From Nocardioides oleivorans (lineage in GTDB: Bacteria; Actinomycetota; Actinomycetes; Propionibacteriales; Nocardioidaceae): DNA of 64,000 nucleotides. Positions 52,641 to 61,359 of this stretch are shown here, piece after piece. The stretch's first letter is position 1. Every line of letters begins with the position of its first letter. The translations under genes and the position numbers were made by a program. A model generated the notes under the pieces. The model searched no databases. It was given only the letters and a program-made list of their open reading frames with translations, and was not told the origin of the DNA. The stretch spans positions 930,001 to 994,000 of the forward strand of contig NZ_SDWT01000001.1 of NCBI RefSeq assembly GCF_004137255.1, written 5' to 3'.

Positions 52641-52820
52641 ATGGACTTCTCAACTCGTCAGGCCAATCCGGGCGATGATCCCTTCGACTCCAGCGTCTGG
52701 GCGCGGGGCTTCCAACTCGGCTCCACCGGAGGAATGGTGTGCGACATCTGTGCATGCCTTGTCCGCCAAGATCCGGGTAGTGCGAAGCGCCACCTCGCAT
52801 GGCATGAGCAAGCGGGATGA
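52641..52820 (+). CDS. small putative zinc-finger protein
   Basis: A 59-residue protein from ATG 52641. Its C-terminal half, VCDICACLVRQDPGSAKRHLAWHEQAG, has Cys-x2-Cys and His-x3-His at C2H2-like spacing, so it may bind zinc. The N-terminal half is acidic and disordered. No ribosome-binding site is clear. It lies 74 bases before the large ATPase gene on the same strand and may accompany it. Confidence 0.5.
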   Translation: MDFSTRQANPGDDPFDSSVWARGFQLGSTGGMVCDICACLVRQDPGSAKRHLAWHEQAG

Positions 52821-52894
52821 GGATCTTGACGGAGCCGACCTGCACCCCTTGAAACGGCTCACCAGCCCTAGCGGCAATGAGATAGTTACGCGCG

Positions 52895-55456
52895 ATGAGT
52901 GACGACACCGGAACAGGCGCGGCAAGTGATCCTCGGCATTCGCTCGCCGAGTGGGCAAATTCGAACGATGAATGGGTACGCCAGATCGTGCGAGTTGTGC
53001 TCGCGACCGGCGCGCCGCTCGATTCAGACACCCTGGACTCGGTCTACGCACTCTTCCGGCAGGAGAAGTCTCTCGACGAGCGCGTCCTGCCCGCTGAGCC
53101 AAGACTCGAGACTGGAGCAAGCTCTGACGACGGAGAAGAACCGCTCGTCGTTACGAAACTCTCCGATGTTCACGGGGTGAACGCAATCGCGCCCGGCTCT
53201 GTGATCGAACCCCACGTGGGCCTCACTGTCCTCTATGGCGAGAACGGCACCGGAAAGACGGGATACTCCCGCATCTTCAAGACCTTGGCTGCAAGCCGGA
53301 CTGCCGATCCGATTCTGGGCAACGTCGATACCGAGGCAGACGAACCCATCAGTGCGACGATCGAGTACCGCGTTGGTACTGATGCCCACGTTTTGAAGTG
53401 GAAAGGCGAGTCAGGCAAGTCCCCGTTTAGCCGGATGTCGATCTTCGACACCCGCGCCGTAAACATTCATGTCGATGACGACATCGAGTACGTCTACACA
53501 CCAGCCGTCCTCTCCCTGTTCGAGTACGTGATTGGTGGACTGCGCGGTGTCCAAGAACGGATCGACGGGAAGATCCGCGACCTGCAGAGCGGAAGCCTGA
53601 GTCAGCTTCTGGCCCGGTTCCCGCGGGACTCAACGGTCTATCCATTCATCGAGACGTTGGGAGCATCGTCCGACCTCGTCGAGCTGAAGGAGCGGGCGAG
53701 TGTGAGCATTAAGGTCGATGACGAGATAGAGGCTCTCCGCGCGACCGTCGCAGCACTCCAGGCAAACACTCTCGACCTTCAGATCTCGAGCCGGCAGGGC
53801 GCAGTGCGGGCACTTCGTGAGGCCGATGTGGCGTCCCAGACGTGGAACGGGTTCGACGCCTCAAAGCGGATCGAACTTCTGGCCCAGATGGAGCAATACG
53901 AGACCGACTACAGGGAATTTCGAGCAGCCCTGTTTGCGTCGGCCGCCCTGCCGACGGAACCTGAGGAGACCTGGGAGGGCTTCGTACGCGCGGGCGCCCG
54001 CTACCGCCTCCACCTCGAGCAGCAAGACGTTCACGACGACGAGCGCTGCCTGTACTGCCGGCAGGCGCTCGACGCCAAGGCGAGAGACCTCATCGAGAGG
54101 TATCAGCAGTACCTTGAGGACAAGATCAGCGCAGACCTTGCCGGCACACGAGATGAGTTGCGGGGTCTTGAGGCACCACTTGGCGCGGTGCAACTGGGTG
54201 CAATCACGAGCTTCCTCGCCGAGCATGATGACGACGCCGAGCCACCGCCGTACCTGGCGGACCTGAAGGCAGTGCTCTCGAATGACACCGAGATACAGGC
54301 ATCGATCGACCAGGGCACCGCACTTCCTGCCGATCCCGACCTTGACACACGCACGACGCGCATTGCAGATGCGCTCGCGGAACTCACAGCGGAGCTCGCA
54401 AGTTTGCGCCAGCAGGCCGGCAACCGGAGCGAGACGCTCAGCACTCGACAGCGCGAACTAAGCGAGCTCATCGCCGCTGCCGAGTTGGCCAAGTCGTGGA
54501 CGGCTATTGAAAACCGGGTCATGGACGCAAAGCAGGCTGATCGGCTCGCGACCCTGGCCAAGGCGGTGCCCACACTCCTGCGATCTGTGACGGGCCTTGC
54601 CAAGGACGCCAGCAACGAACTCATCAACAACAGTTTCGAGGAACTCTTCCATGAGGAGTGTGCCTCGCTCAGGGCAAAGGAACTCAAGCTCCAGTTCGTA
54701 GGACGCGAAGGCAAGGCTCAGCGTCGCAAAATGATCGGCGGTAGGCACAAGCCCTCCAGGGTGTTCTCTGAAGGGGAGCAGAAGGTGCTTGCCATTGCGG
54801 ACTTCCTTGCAGAGGCACGCCTTGCGGGCATCGCGGCTCCGGTGATCTTTGACGACCCCGTTTCAAGCCTTGATCACCGCCGTATCAACGAAGTTGCCGA
54901 GAGGATCGCTCGCCTCGCCGCAGAGACCCAGGTGATCGTCTTCACACACGACATTCTCTTCACAACAAAGCTGCTATCGCTATTCGAGAAGTCCAAGCGT
55001 TGCACGTACCTTCACGTCTCGGATGAGGACGGCGCCAAGGGAAAGATCAACCAAGGATCCGGGCCCCGCTGGCACAGCCTCTCGAAGCTACGGGGCCAGA
55101 TCAATGAAGCCATCCAGCGGGCTGGCGCCGAGAGCGGTCAAGCGCGAGAGGCGCACATCAGCGTCGCTTACAGCTTGATCCGATCCTGGTGCGAAGTGTT
55201 CATTGAACAAGAGGTGCTCCAAGGAGTTACGCAGCGCCTGCAGCCAAACGTGTCCATGGGTGGGCTGTCACGTATCAAGCTCGACGCTCTCCCAGACTGC
55301 TTTGAGACAGTCAATGGAGTGTTCGAAGACGCTTGTCGCTACACAGAGGCGCACTCTCAGCCGCTCGCCACCCTCGGCGTCGCTCCTACGCTCGATGGCC
55401 TGAAGCAGGACTGGGACACGCTCACCGAGTGCAAGAAGAAGCATGACCAAGCCTGA
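52895..55456 (+). CDS. RloC/Rad50-like zinc-hook AAA ATPase
   Basis: An 853-residue ABC-type ATPase of the SMC/Rad50 class (AAA_13-like). Walker A is GENGTGKT (115-122, Lys121). Long coiled coils flank a zinc-hook ERCLYCRQ (Cys385, Cys388). The ABC signature is FSEGEQKVLAIADFL (about 623), Walker B is VIFDDPVSSLDHRR, and the H-loop His is in VFTHD. After these about 160 residues remain (SVAYSLIRSWCEVFIEQEVL onwards), where RloC proteins carry an anticodon-nuclease domain; no catalytic residues are certain. RloC and PrrC relatives cut tRNA on phage or DNA stress, so a defence role is likely by context. Confidence 0.82.
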   Translation: MSDDTGTGAASDPRHSLAEWANSNDEWVRQIVRVVLATGAPLDSDTLDSVYALFRQEKSLDERVLPAEPRLETGASSDDGEEPLVVTKLSDVHGVNAIAPGSVIEPHVGLTVLYGENGTGKTGYSRIFKTLAASRTADPILGNVDTEADEPISATIEYRVGTDAHVLKWKGESGKSPFSRMSIFDTRAVNIHVDDDIEYVYTPAVLSLFEYVIGGLRGVQERIDGKIRDLQSGSLSQLLARFPRDSTVYPFIETLGASSDLVELKERASVSIKVDDEIEALRATVAALQANTLDLQISSRQGAVRALREADVASQTWNGFDASKRIELLAQMEQYETDYREFRAALFASAALPTEPEETWEGFVRAGARYRLHLEQQDVHDDERCLYCRQALDAKARDLIERYQQYLEDKISADLAGTRDELRGLEAPLGAVQLGAITSFLAEHDDDAEPPPYLADLKAVLSNDTEIQASIDQGTALPADPDLDTRTTRIADALAELTAELASLRQQAGNRSETLSTRQRELSELIAAAELAKSWTAIENRVMDAKQADRLATLAKAVPTLLRSVTGLAKDASNELINNSFEELFHEECASLRAKELKLQFVGREGKAQRRKMIGGRHKPSRVFSEGEQKVLAIADFLAEARLAGIAAPVIFDDPVSSLDHRRINEVAERIARLAAETQVIVFTHDILFTTKLLSLFEKSKRCTYLHVSDEDGAKGKINQGSGPRWHSLSKLRGQINEAIQRAGAESGQAREAHISVAYSLIRSWCEVFIEQEVLQGVTQRLQPNVSMGGLSRIKLDALPDCFETVNGVFEDACRYTEAHSQPLATLGVAPTLDGLKQDWDTLTECKKKHDQA

Positions 55457-55546
55457 GCGGCGAACCGGCTCATGCCCTCCCAACGCGACATCTGCGCTCA
55501 ACGGGACACGCTCATAGTGGGCGGGCTGGGCTACATCGGCCCAGCG

Positions 55547-56467
55547 TCACTCCCCACCCCCGAAGTCCCAGGCCGAGGCTGCATCCCGGATCAACCCGGC
55601 CGCCAGGTCCACCACCTTCGGCACCCCGCGCCCCTCGTAGCGCCGGAGCACGATGCGCCGCTGGCCGAGCCCGGGGACGTCGAGGGTCTCGATGCCTTCC
55701 TGCGTGATGCCCTCGAGAGCGAGGGAGGGCACGAGGGCCATGCCCTCGCCGGCGGCGACGAGGGCGAGGGCCGTGCGCGTCTCGGCGTACTGGTGGATGG
55801 TCGGGGTGTTGCTGCCGGTGGCGCGGCGTACGCGCTGGAGGGCCCTGGCCCAGGCCCCGTCGGGGTCGACGCCGAGCCAAGGGAGCCCGAGGCGGGACAG
55901 GTCGAGGGAGTCGTCGTACGTGATCGTGCCGGCGGGGACGACGACCTTCCACGGCTCGTCGAGCAGCGGCGTCTCGGTCAGGCGAGCGGGGAGCTTGCGC
56001 GCCGTCTCCTCGACGTCGATCTCCAGGATCGCGATGTCGAGCTCGCGTGCACGGAGCATGCGCAGCGTCTCCTCCTCGGACGACTCGACGACCTCGAAGC
56101 GCAACCGGGGGTGGCCCTCGCGCCAGGCCGGGATCTGCGGCAGCAGCACCTGCGACAGGAAGCTGTGGAAGCCGCCGACGCGGACCGTGCCGCCGGGCTC
56201 GTCCTCGTCGTCGATGAGTCGCGCGCGAGCCTCGGTCAGGACCTTCTCCACGTCCTCGGCGGCCTCCGCGAGCGCCAGGCCGTCGTCGGTCAGCACGGTG
56301 CCCGTCGGCGTACGACGCACGAGCGGGCGGCCCACCTCGGCCTCCAGCTTGGCCAGCTGTTGGGAAACGGCAGATGGCGTCACACGTAGGTCGTCGGCGG
56401 CCGCGAGGACGCCTCCGGAGCGCGCCACGGCGAGGAGAAACCTGAGGCGGCGGGGATCGATCTCCAT
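55547..56467 (-). CDS. LysR family transcriptional regulator
   Basis: A 306-residue LTTR. The winged helix-turn-helix occupies residues 1-60 (RRLRFLLAVARSGGVLAAAD, TPSAVSQQLAKLEAEVGRPL), and the two-lobed effector domain follows from about residue 85 (VRVGGFHSFLSQVLLPQIPA). ATG 56467 is preferred because the hexamer TAGTGT lies eight bases upstream on the minus strand; a GTG at 56479 is in frame. It is divergent from the small membrane-protein gene at 56586, its most likely target along with itself. The sequence returns to high GC here. Confidence 0.92.
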   Translation of the reverse strand: MEIDPRRLRFLLAVARSGGVLAAADDLRVTPSAVSQQLAKLEAEVGRPLVRRTPTGTVLTDDGLALAEAAEDVEKVLTEARARLIDDEDEPGGTVRVGGFHSFLSQVLLPQIPAWREGHPRLRFEVVESSEEETLRMLRARELDIAILEIDVEETARKLPARLTETPLLDEPWKVVVPAGTITYDDSLDLSRLGLPWLGVDPDGAWARALQRVRRATGSNTPTIHQYAETRTALALVAAGEGMALVPSLALEGITQEGIETLDVPGLGQRRIVLRRYEGRGVPKVVDLAAGLIRDAASAWDFGGGE

Positions 56468-56585
56468 GTTCAGCAACACTAAACTGCCGATGTAGAAATG
56501 TGCGTTTGATCTGAATACCCAACAGGGTCAGACTTCAGGAGTCGGCGGCCGTGGGGGTCGCCTGAGGAGAAGCAGGAACAGCACG

Positions 56586-56891
56586 ATGATCGCGGCAGCA
56601 CTGGGTTGGGTCGGCACGATGGGGACGTTCGCGGCCTACATCCTGTTGTGGCGGGGCAAGCTCGGCTCCGACTCCCTCACCTATGCGCTGATGAACACCG
56701 TCGGCGGGTTCCTCGGCGGTGCCGCCAGCGCCTACTACGGCGCGTGGCCGAGCGTCGCGTCCAACTTCGTCTGGGCCGCAGTCGGCCTGCAGAGCATCGT
56801 CGTGGAGGTACGCCGCCGCATCCGCAGCCGTCGCTCGCGGGCGACCACCGCGATGCAGGCGCTCTACGAGCCGATCGACTGCCTGGTCTGA
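56586..56891 (+). CDS. CBU_0592-like small membrane protein
   Basis: A 101-residue membrane protein with three helices (AALGWVGTMGTFAAYILLW, LTYALMNTVGGFLGGAASAY, PSVASNFVWAAVGLQSIVV) and a basic tail. The pattern LMNTVGGFLGG and the final helix into VRRR resemble the CBU_0592 family of small membrane proteins of unknown role. It faces the LysR gene across a 118-base gap and converges with mycothione reductase. Confidence 0.75.
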   Translation: MIAAALGWVGTMGTFAAYILLWRGKLGSDSLTYALMNTVGGFLGGAASAYYGAWPSVASNFVWAAVGLQSIVVEVRRRIRSRRSRATTAMQALYEPIDCLV

Positions 56892-56895
56892 CCGT

Positions 56896-58338
56896 TCAGC
56901 CGTCGGCGCCGAGCTCCTCCTCGAGGGCCAGCAGGGCGCTCTCGACGACCTCGGTCAGCGCCGGGTGGATCCAGTACATCGAGCGCGCCAGCCCGGCGAC
57001 CGGCAGGTCGTGCGCCATCGCCATGACCAGCGGCTGCACCAGCACCGACGCCATCGGAGCGACGACGTGGGCGCCGAGGAGGCGGCCGGTCGAGCGGCGC
57101 GCGACCAGCTTCACGAACCCCTGGGCCTCGGCGTCGCCGTCGAGGTGACCGGCCAGCGCCCAGCCGTACGCCACGTCCGCCACGTCGTGGCGCGCGACCG
57201 CCACGTCGTCGCCGTGCTCGTCGCGGGCCTCGGCCTCGGTGAGCCCGACGCGGCCCACCTGCGGGTGTGCGAAGACGGCCTGCGGGACCGCGGTGTGGTC
57301 GCTCGTGACCCACGACGACCGGTCGTCGTCGCCGGCCCGCAGCGCACGGAGCACGTTGTGCTGGACGACGCGCGCGTCCTGGTTGGCGACGTGCTTGAGC
57401 GGCTCCTCGCTGCTCGCGTCGCCGAGGGACCACACGCCGGCCGCGGAGGCGTGCTGGTGCTCGTCGACGACGATGCGGCCGTGGTCGTCGGCCTCGACCC
57501 CGGCGGCGTCGAGGTCGAGCAGGTCGGAGTTGGGCCGGCGGCCGGTGGCCAGCAGCAGGACGTCGACCTCGGCCTCGCCGCCGTCGGCGAGGTGCAGGGT
57601 GATCGGCCCGCCCGCGCCACCGCTGACCTTCTCGAGCTCGGTGCCGAGCCGGACGTCCCAGCGCTCCTTCACGGCCGCGGTGAAGTGGGCGGCGACGTCG
57701 TCGTCCTGGCCGGTCAGGAGCGTGTCGCTCCCCTCGACCTGCACCACGTCGGCGCCGTACGACGAGAAGACGTGCGCCAGCTCCGAGCCGACGTACCCGC
57801 CGCCGATGACACCGAGCCGGGCGGGGAAGGTCTCGAGCCGCATGATCGTGTCGCTGGTCTCGTAGCCGGCCTCCTCCAGGCCCGGGACGTCAGGCACGAC
57901 CGGCCGCGTCCCGGTCGCCAGGACGACCTGGTCGGCGGTGATGGTGGTGCGGACGCCGTCGACGTCCACGGAGAGCTGGCGCGGACCGGTGAAGGTCGCG
58001 GTGCCCTGGTAGACGTCGATGTTGTCGGCCTCCCTGCGCCCGGCCAGGCCCTCGGCGGCGTCCTCGTCGACCTTGCCCATCACCCGGTCGCGGATCGCCG
58101 GCCAGTCGGCCGGTCCCACCGTCGCGGGCACGCCAAGAGCGTCCCCGCGACGGGCCGCGGTCGCGACGTCGGCCGGCAGGATGAACATCTTCGACGGGAT
58201 GCACCCGCGGTTCAGGCAGGTCCCGCCCAACGGCCCCCGCTCGACGAGTGCCACCCGGTAGTCGTCGAACCGGTCGTCGACGATCGTGTTGCCGGAGCCG
58301 GCGCCGACGATGACGAGGTCGTAGTGCTCAGAGGTCAT
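56896..58338 (-). CDS. mtr: mycothione reductase
   Basis: A 480-residue flavoprotein disulphide reductase that keeps mycothiol, the actinobacterial glutathione equivalent, reduced with NADPH. FAD-binding loop IVGAGSGNTIVDDRF with redox-active CLNRGC (Cys41, Cys46), NAD(P) loop VIGGGYVGSELAHVFSSYGA, second FAD motif GVWSLGDASSEEPLKHVA, and the C-terminal WIHPALTEVVESAL with the His-Glu pair that acts on the partner subunit. GSGN-type first loop and length match Mtr rather than dihydrolipoyl dehydrogenase. The gene is single, with a leaderless-type promoter. Confidence 0.93.
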   Translation of the reverse strand: MTSEHYDLVIVGAGSGNTIVDDRFDDYRVALVERGPLGGTCLNRGCIPSKMFILPADVATAARRGDALGVPATVGPADWPAIRDRVMGKVDEDAAEGLAGRREADNIDVYQGTATFTGPRQLSVDVDGVRTTITADQVVLATGTRPVVPDVPGLEEAGYETSDTIMRLETFPARLGVIGGGYVGSELAHVFSSYGADVVQVEGSDTLLTGQDDDVAAHFTAAVKERWDVRLGTELEKVSGGAGGPITLHLADGGEAEVDVLLLATGRRPNSDLLDLDAAGVEADDHGRIVVDEHQHASAAGVWSLGDASSEEPLKHVANQDARVVQHNVLRALRAGDDDRSSWVTSDHTAVPQAVFAHPQVGRVGLTEAEARDEHGDDVAVARHDVADVAYGWALAGHLDGDAEAQGFVKLVARRSTGRLLGAHVVAPMASVLVQPLVMAMAHDLPVAGLARSMYWIHPALTEVVESALLALEEELGADG

Positions 58339-58344
58339 GCCGAG

Positions 58345-58350
58345 AGGCTA
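58345..58350 (-). promoter_or_regulatory. -10 element for mycothione reductase
   Basis: On the minus strand TAGCCT, six bases (CTCGGC), then ATG 58338: leaderless layout. Confidence 0.5.
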
Positions 58351-58387
58351 GGCACGAACTCGAGAAGAAGCCTCGCGAGACCACCTC

Positions 58388-59641
58388 TTAGTAGGTCCTC
58401 ACGTCCACCCGGGTCAGGTCCTTGACCGGCTTGCTCGTCCCCGCGAGCACCGCGTCGAACGAGCGGTCGTCCTGCAGGTAGCGCGCGAGGAAGGCCTCGA
58501 TGTAGGTCGCGGCGACCGCGCGCTCGTCGTCCTCGCCGAGGGTGTCGTGGAGCGTGCCGTCCAGCTGCGAGACGCACTTCCCGGGGCGGCCCTTCGGGTG
58601 CATCGCGTCGTCCTCGCCGCCGGGCAGGCCGCTGCTCGCGGCCCAGCGGGTGTTGAGGTTGTTGTGGTTGGCGCCGCGCACCATGATCGCGATGTTGACC
58701 GGGTTGTCGGCGCGACGGGCGAGCCGGTTGAACTCCGCCTCGTCGCCGGTCGGGTCGCACGACCCGGCCCAGGTCATCAGCGGCACGTCGGTGACCTGCA
58801 GGCGCTTGAAGGCGCGGTCCATGAACGGCGGCTCGGCCGGCGCGAGCCCGAAGACCGCGCGGAGTCGTACGCCGTCGGGCACGAGGTGGCGGTTCTTCCT
58901 CGCCGCGGCCCACATCATCCCGCGTCCGCCGCGCGAGTGGCCCATCAGGCCGACGCGCTGGAAGTCGGCGGCACCGGCGAAGTCCGGCGTCGCAGGCGTG
59001 TCCGTCCCGGCCAGCCGGAAGGCGCCGACGAGCCGGCCGCTCCCCTGCTCGGTGAGCTTCTGCCACAGCCGCAGGTGCCGGAAGGCGACGAGGGCGCGCG
59101 CCCGGTCGGCCACCTCGCCGAGCGACCCGGCGTTCACGCCGTTGGCACCCACCGACACGACGAGCATCCCGCGGGCGGCGAGCGTCCGGCCGAGGTAGTC
59201 GTAGCCCTCGTCGCTGGCGATGCCAGTGAACCCGGCACGGCACGGCCAGCCCATGTCGGTCCTGCCGCGAGCATCGTTGGCGCAGCTCCAGAAGAGCCCG
59301 TGCGCCAGGATCGCGACCGGCAGGTGCCGGCCCGCAGCGTCAGCCGGTGCGTAGACGCGGCCGGTCAGCTCGATCGGCGCCCGCCCCTTGGTCGGCATCC
59401 CCTTGTCGTCGTACCCACGGAAACCGGGCACGGTCATCGCCGCGTCACCCAGGTCGTAGTCGTAGACGGCCACCTCGGACGCAGGGTCGCCGCTCGCGCG
59501 GTCGGAGATGCCGGCCGGTGCGGCGTACGACGTCGTGGTGGCGGCGGTCAGGGACGCGACGAGCGCACCGGCGACCACCATCGGGAGGGCGCGGCGCAGG
59601 AGCCGGGGCACAGATCTGGGCAGGAGGGGGTGACGATTCAT
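58388..59641 (-). CDS. secreted alpha/beta hydrolase
   Basis: A 417-residue exported serine hydrolase. A signal peptide (RRALPMVVAGALVASLTAAT, cleavage near SYAAPA) precedes an alpha/beta hydrolase core with GHSRGG (nucleophile Ser), an Asp candidate in SCDPTGDEAEF, and a His candidate in GANHNNLNTRW. The strand-loop VAILAHGLFWSCANDARG provides the oxyanion region. It resembles lipase/PHB-depolymerase-like or dienelactone-type enzymes, but the substrate is unknown. Its promoter carries three GTCAGG-type boxes with 11-bp pitch, and the two-component genes 57 bases upstream are on the same strand, so regulation by that system is likely. Confidence 0.85.
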   Translation of the reverse strand: MNRHPLLPRSVPRLLRRALPMVVAGALVASLTAATTTSYAAPAGISDRASGDPASEVAVYDYDLGDAAMTVPGFRGYDDKGMPTKGRAPIELTGRVYAPADAAGRHLPVAILAHGLFWSCANDARGRTDMGWPCRAGFTGIASDEGYDYLGRTLAARGMLVVSVGANGVNAGSLGEVADRARALVAFRHLRLWQKLTEQGSGRLVGAFRLAGTDTPATPDFAGAADFQRVGLMGHSRGGRGMMWAAARKNRHLVPDGVRLRAVFGLAPAEPPFMDRAFKRLQVTDVPLMTWAGSCDPTGDEAEFNRLARRADNPVNIAIMVRGANHNNLNTRWAASSGLPGGEDDAMHPKGRPGKCVSQLDGTLHDTLGEDDERAVAATYIEAFLARYLQDDRSFDAVLAGTSKPVKDLTRVDVRTY

Positions 59642-59647
59642 GGCGGC

Positions 59648-59689
59648 AGCCTCGTCGACGGATGTCAGGAAGTTGTCAGGCCGGTGTCA
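59648..59689 (-). promoter_or_regulatory. triple direct-repeat operator and -10 for the hydrolase gene
   Basis: Plus-strand boxes GTCAGG (59664-59669), GTCAGG (59675-59680) and GTCACG (59686-59691 by pitch) are 11 bp apart; on the minus strand they read CCTGAC. GAGGCT (59653-59648) follows ten bases after the nearest box and lies six bases before ATG 59641. The design parallels the CAGGT sites at 2.2-8.6 kb but with a different box, fitting the response regulator at 61356. Confidence 0.55.
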
Positions 59690-59697
59690 CGCGCCGG

Positions 59698-61359
59698 TCA
59701 GAGCCGGATCGACGCGACGGTCCGCACGCCCGGCGCGCTCGCCAGCGTCACCGTGCCGCCGTGCGCCTCGACGATCTGGCGCACGATCGCCAGCCCGAGC
59801 CCGCTCCCCCCGGTCACCCGGCTGCGAGACGGGTCGACGCGGCGGAACCGGTCGAAGACTTGCGGCAGGTCGGCGGCCGGGATGCCCTCGCCGGTGTCCT
59901 CGACCTCGACCAGGCCGGGTGCGGAGCGGACGGTGACGGTGCCACCGGCAGGCGTGTGGCGTACGGCGTTGGCGACGAGGTTGGCGACCGCCTGGCGCAG
60001 CCGCACCGGGTCCGCGTCGACCACCGAGCCGGGCTCCCCCGTCGCGAGGAGCGTGACACCGGCGGCCTCGGCGACGCCACCGAAGGACTGGACGGTGCGC
60101 TCGACGAGGTCGGCAAGGTCGGTCCGCTCGAGGTCGAGCACCAGCCCGCCCGCGTCCCCGACGGCCAGGTCGCGCAGGTCGTCGACCAGCCGCTGCAGCA
60201 GGAGCGTCTCCTCGTGCAGGCTGTCCAGCAGCTCACGGTCGGTCTCGACCAGCCCGTCCTGCGCCGCCTCGAGCCAGCCGCGCACGTTGGCGAGCGGGGT
60301 GCGCAGCTCGTGCGACACGTCGCTGGTCAGCCGGGTGCGCGCCGCGTCGTCGGCCTCGCGGCGCTCGGCCATCCGGTTGAAGGCGGCCCCGACCTCGCCG
60401 ACCTCGTCGCGACGCCGTACGGGCACCCGCACCGAGAGGTCGCCCTCCCCCGCCTGCTGCGCCGCGGTGGCCATCCGCCGGAGCGGTCGCACGATGCTGC
60501 CGGCCAAAAGGGCGCAGAGCAGCAGCGTCACCAGCAGTACGCCGCCCGCCAGCAGGCCGATGCGCTCCTGGCTCGCGCGCGAGAGGTCCCACAGCACCTC
60601 GGGCGGGGCTGCGTCGGCGCTCAGGTAGAGCAGCGCGGGTGGCGCAACCGAGGACGAGAGCAGGTCGCGCCGGGCGTGCTCTGCGCACTGCGCGACCGTG
60701 TCGTGGCCGCGGCGGTAGTCGACGAGCACCGCGAAGTCGGGCCGCACGGCGTCGGCCCGCCGGAGCCCCGCGGTCCGCAGGCACTGGTTCGTGTCGCGCA
60801 GGAGGCCGACCACGGCGGCCTTCGCGTCGGCCGCGTCGGCCGCGTCGACGGACACCCGGCTGTCGACCAGACCGGTCGGCTCCACGACGTAGGCCCGGCA
60901 GCGGAGGGTCGCGTCGCAGGGTCGCGGCTCGACCGACTCCGCCGGCACGGTCGCCGGCTGGAGCGGCTCGCGCAGCACCGGGTCGACGTCGAGCGCGTCG
61001 AGCCGGGCGCGGGCGTCGGCCGGCGCGCGCGGGGCGTCGCGCCCGTCGGAGTCGAGCAGGACCGTGCCGGTGAGGTCGGTGACGGTGACCGGTCGGCGCA
61101 GCTCCGCCGACAGCTCGTCCACCAGGCCGGCCGCACCCGCCCAGCCGCGGTGGGTGGCGGCGTACTCGACCAGGGCGTCGTAGGCGCGCGCGTCCACCTC
61201 GAGCGAGGCGGCCTGGCTCTCGCGCACCGCCACCGACGTCGCACGCACGGTCGCCCAGGTCGTGGCGACGACGGCGACCAGCACGATCACCGCGGCGAGG
61301 GCGAACAGCCGGACGAACAGGCTGCGTCGCCACGGCACCCGGGCGGAGCGCCCGGTCAC
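59698..61359 (-). CDS. two-component sensor histidine kinase
   Basis: A 553-residue HisKA kinase. Membrane helix 1 is at about 17-38, a large extracytoplasmic sensor of about 235 residues contains four Cys (CDATLRCRAYV, DTNQCLRTAG, VAQCAEH) that could form disulphides, and helix 2 is at about 273-297. HAMP (IVRPLRRMATAAQQAGEGDL), HisKA box DVSHELRTPLANV with His350, then N box (LVANAVRHTPAGG), DTGEGIP, and GSGLGLAIVRQIVEAHGG. GTG 61359 overlaps the regulator's stop (GTGA). The paired Cys suggest redox or oxidising-environment sensing, which is inference. Confidence 0.92.
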   Translation of the reverse strand: MTGRSARVPWRRSLFVRLFALAAVIVLVAVVATTWATVRATSVAVRESQAASLEVDARAYDALVEYAATHRGWAGAAGLVDELSAELRRPVTVTDLTGTVLLDSDGRDAPRAPADARARLDALDVDPVLREPLQPATVPAESVEPRPCDATLRCRAYVVEPTGLVDSRVSVDAADAADAKAAVVGLLRDTNQCLRTAGLRRADAVRPDFAVLVDYRRGHDTVAQCAEHARRDLLSSSVAPPALLYLSADAAPPEVLWDLSRASQERIGLLAGGVLLVTLLLCALLAGSIVRPLRRMATAAQQAGEGDLSVRVPVRRRDEVGEVGAAFNRMAERREADDAARTRLTSDVSHELRTPLANVRGWLEAAQDGLVETDRELLDSLHEETLLLQRLVDDLRDLAVGDAGGLVLDLERTDLADLVERTVQSFGGVAEAAGVTLLATGEPGSVVDADPVRLRQAVANLVANAVRHTPAGGTVTVRSAPGLVEVEDTGEGIPAADLPQVFDRFRRVDPSRSRVTGGSGLGLAIVRQIVEAHGGTVTLASAPGVRTVASIRL

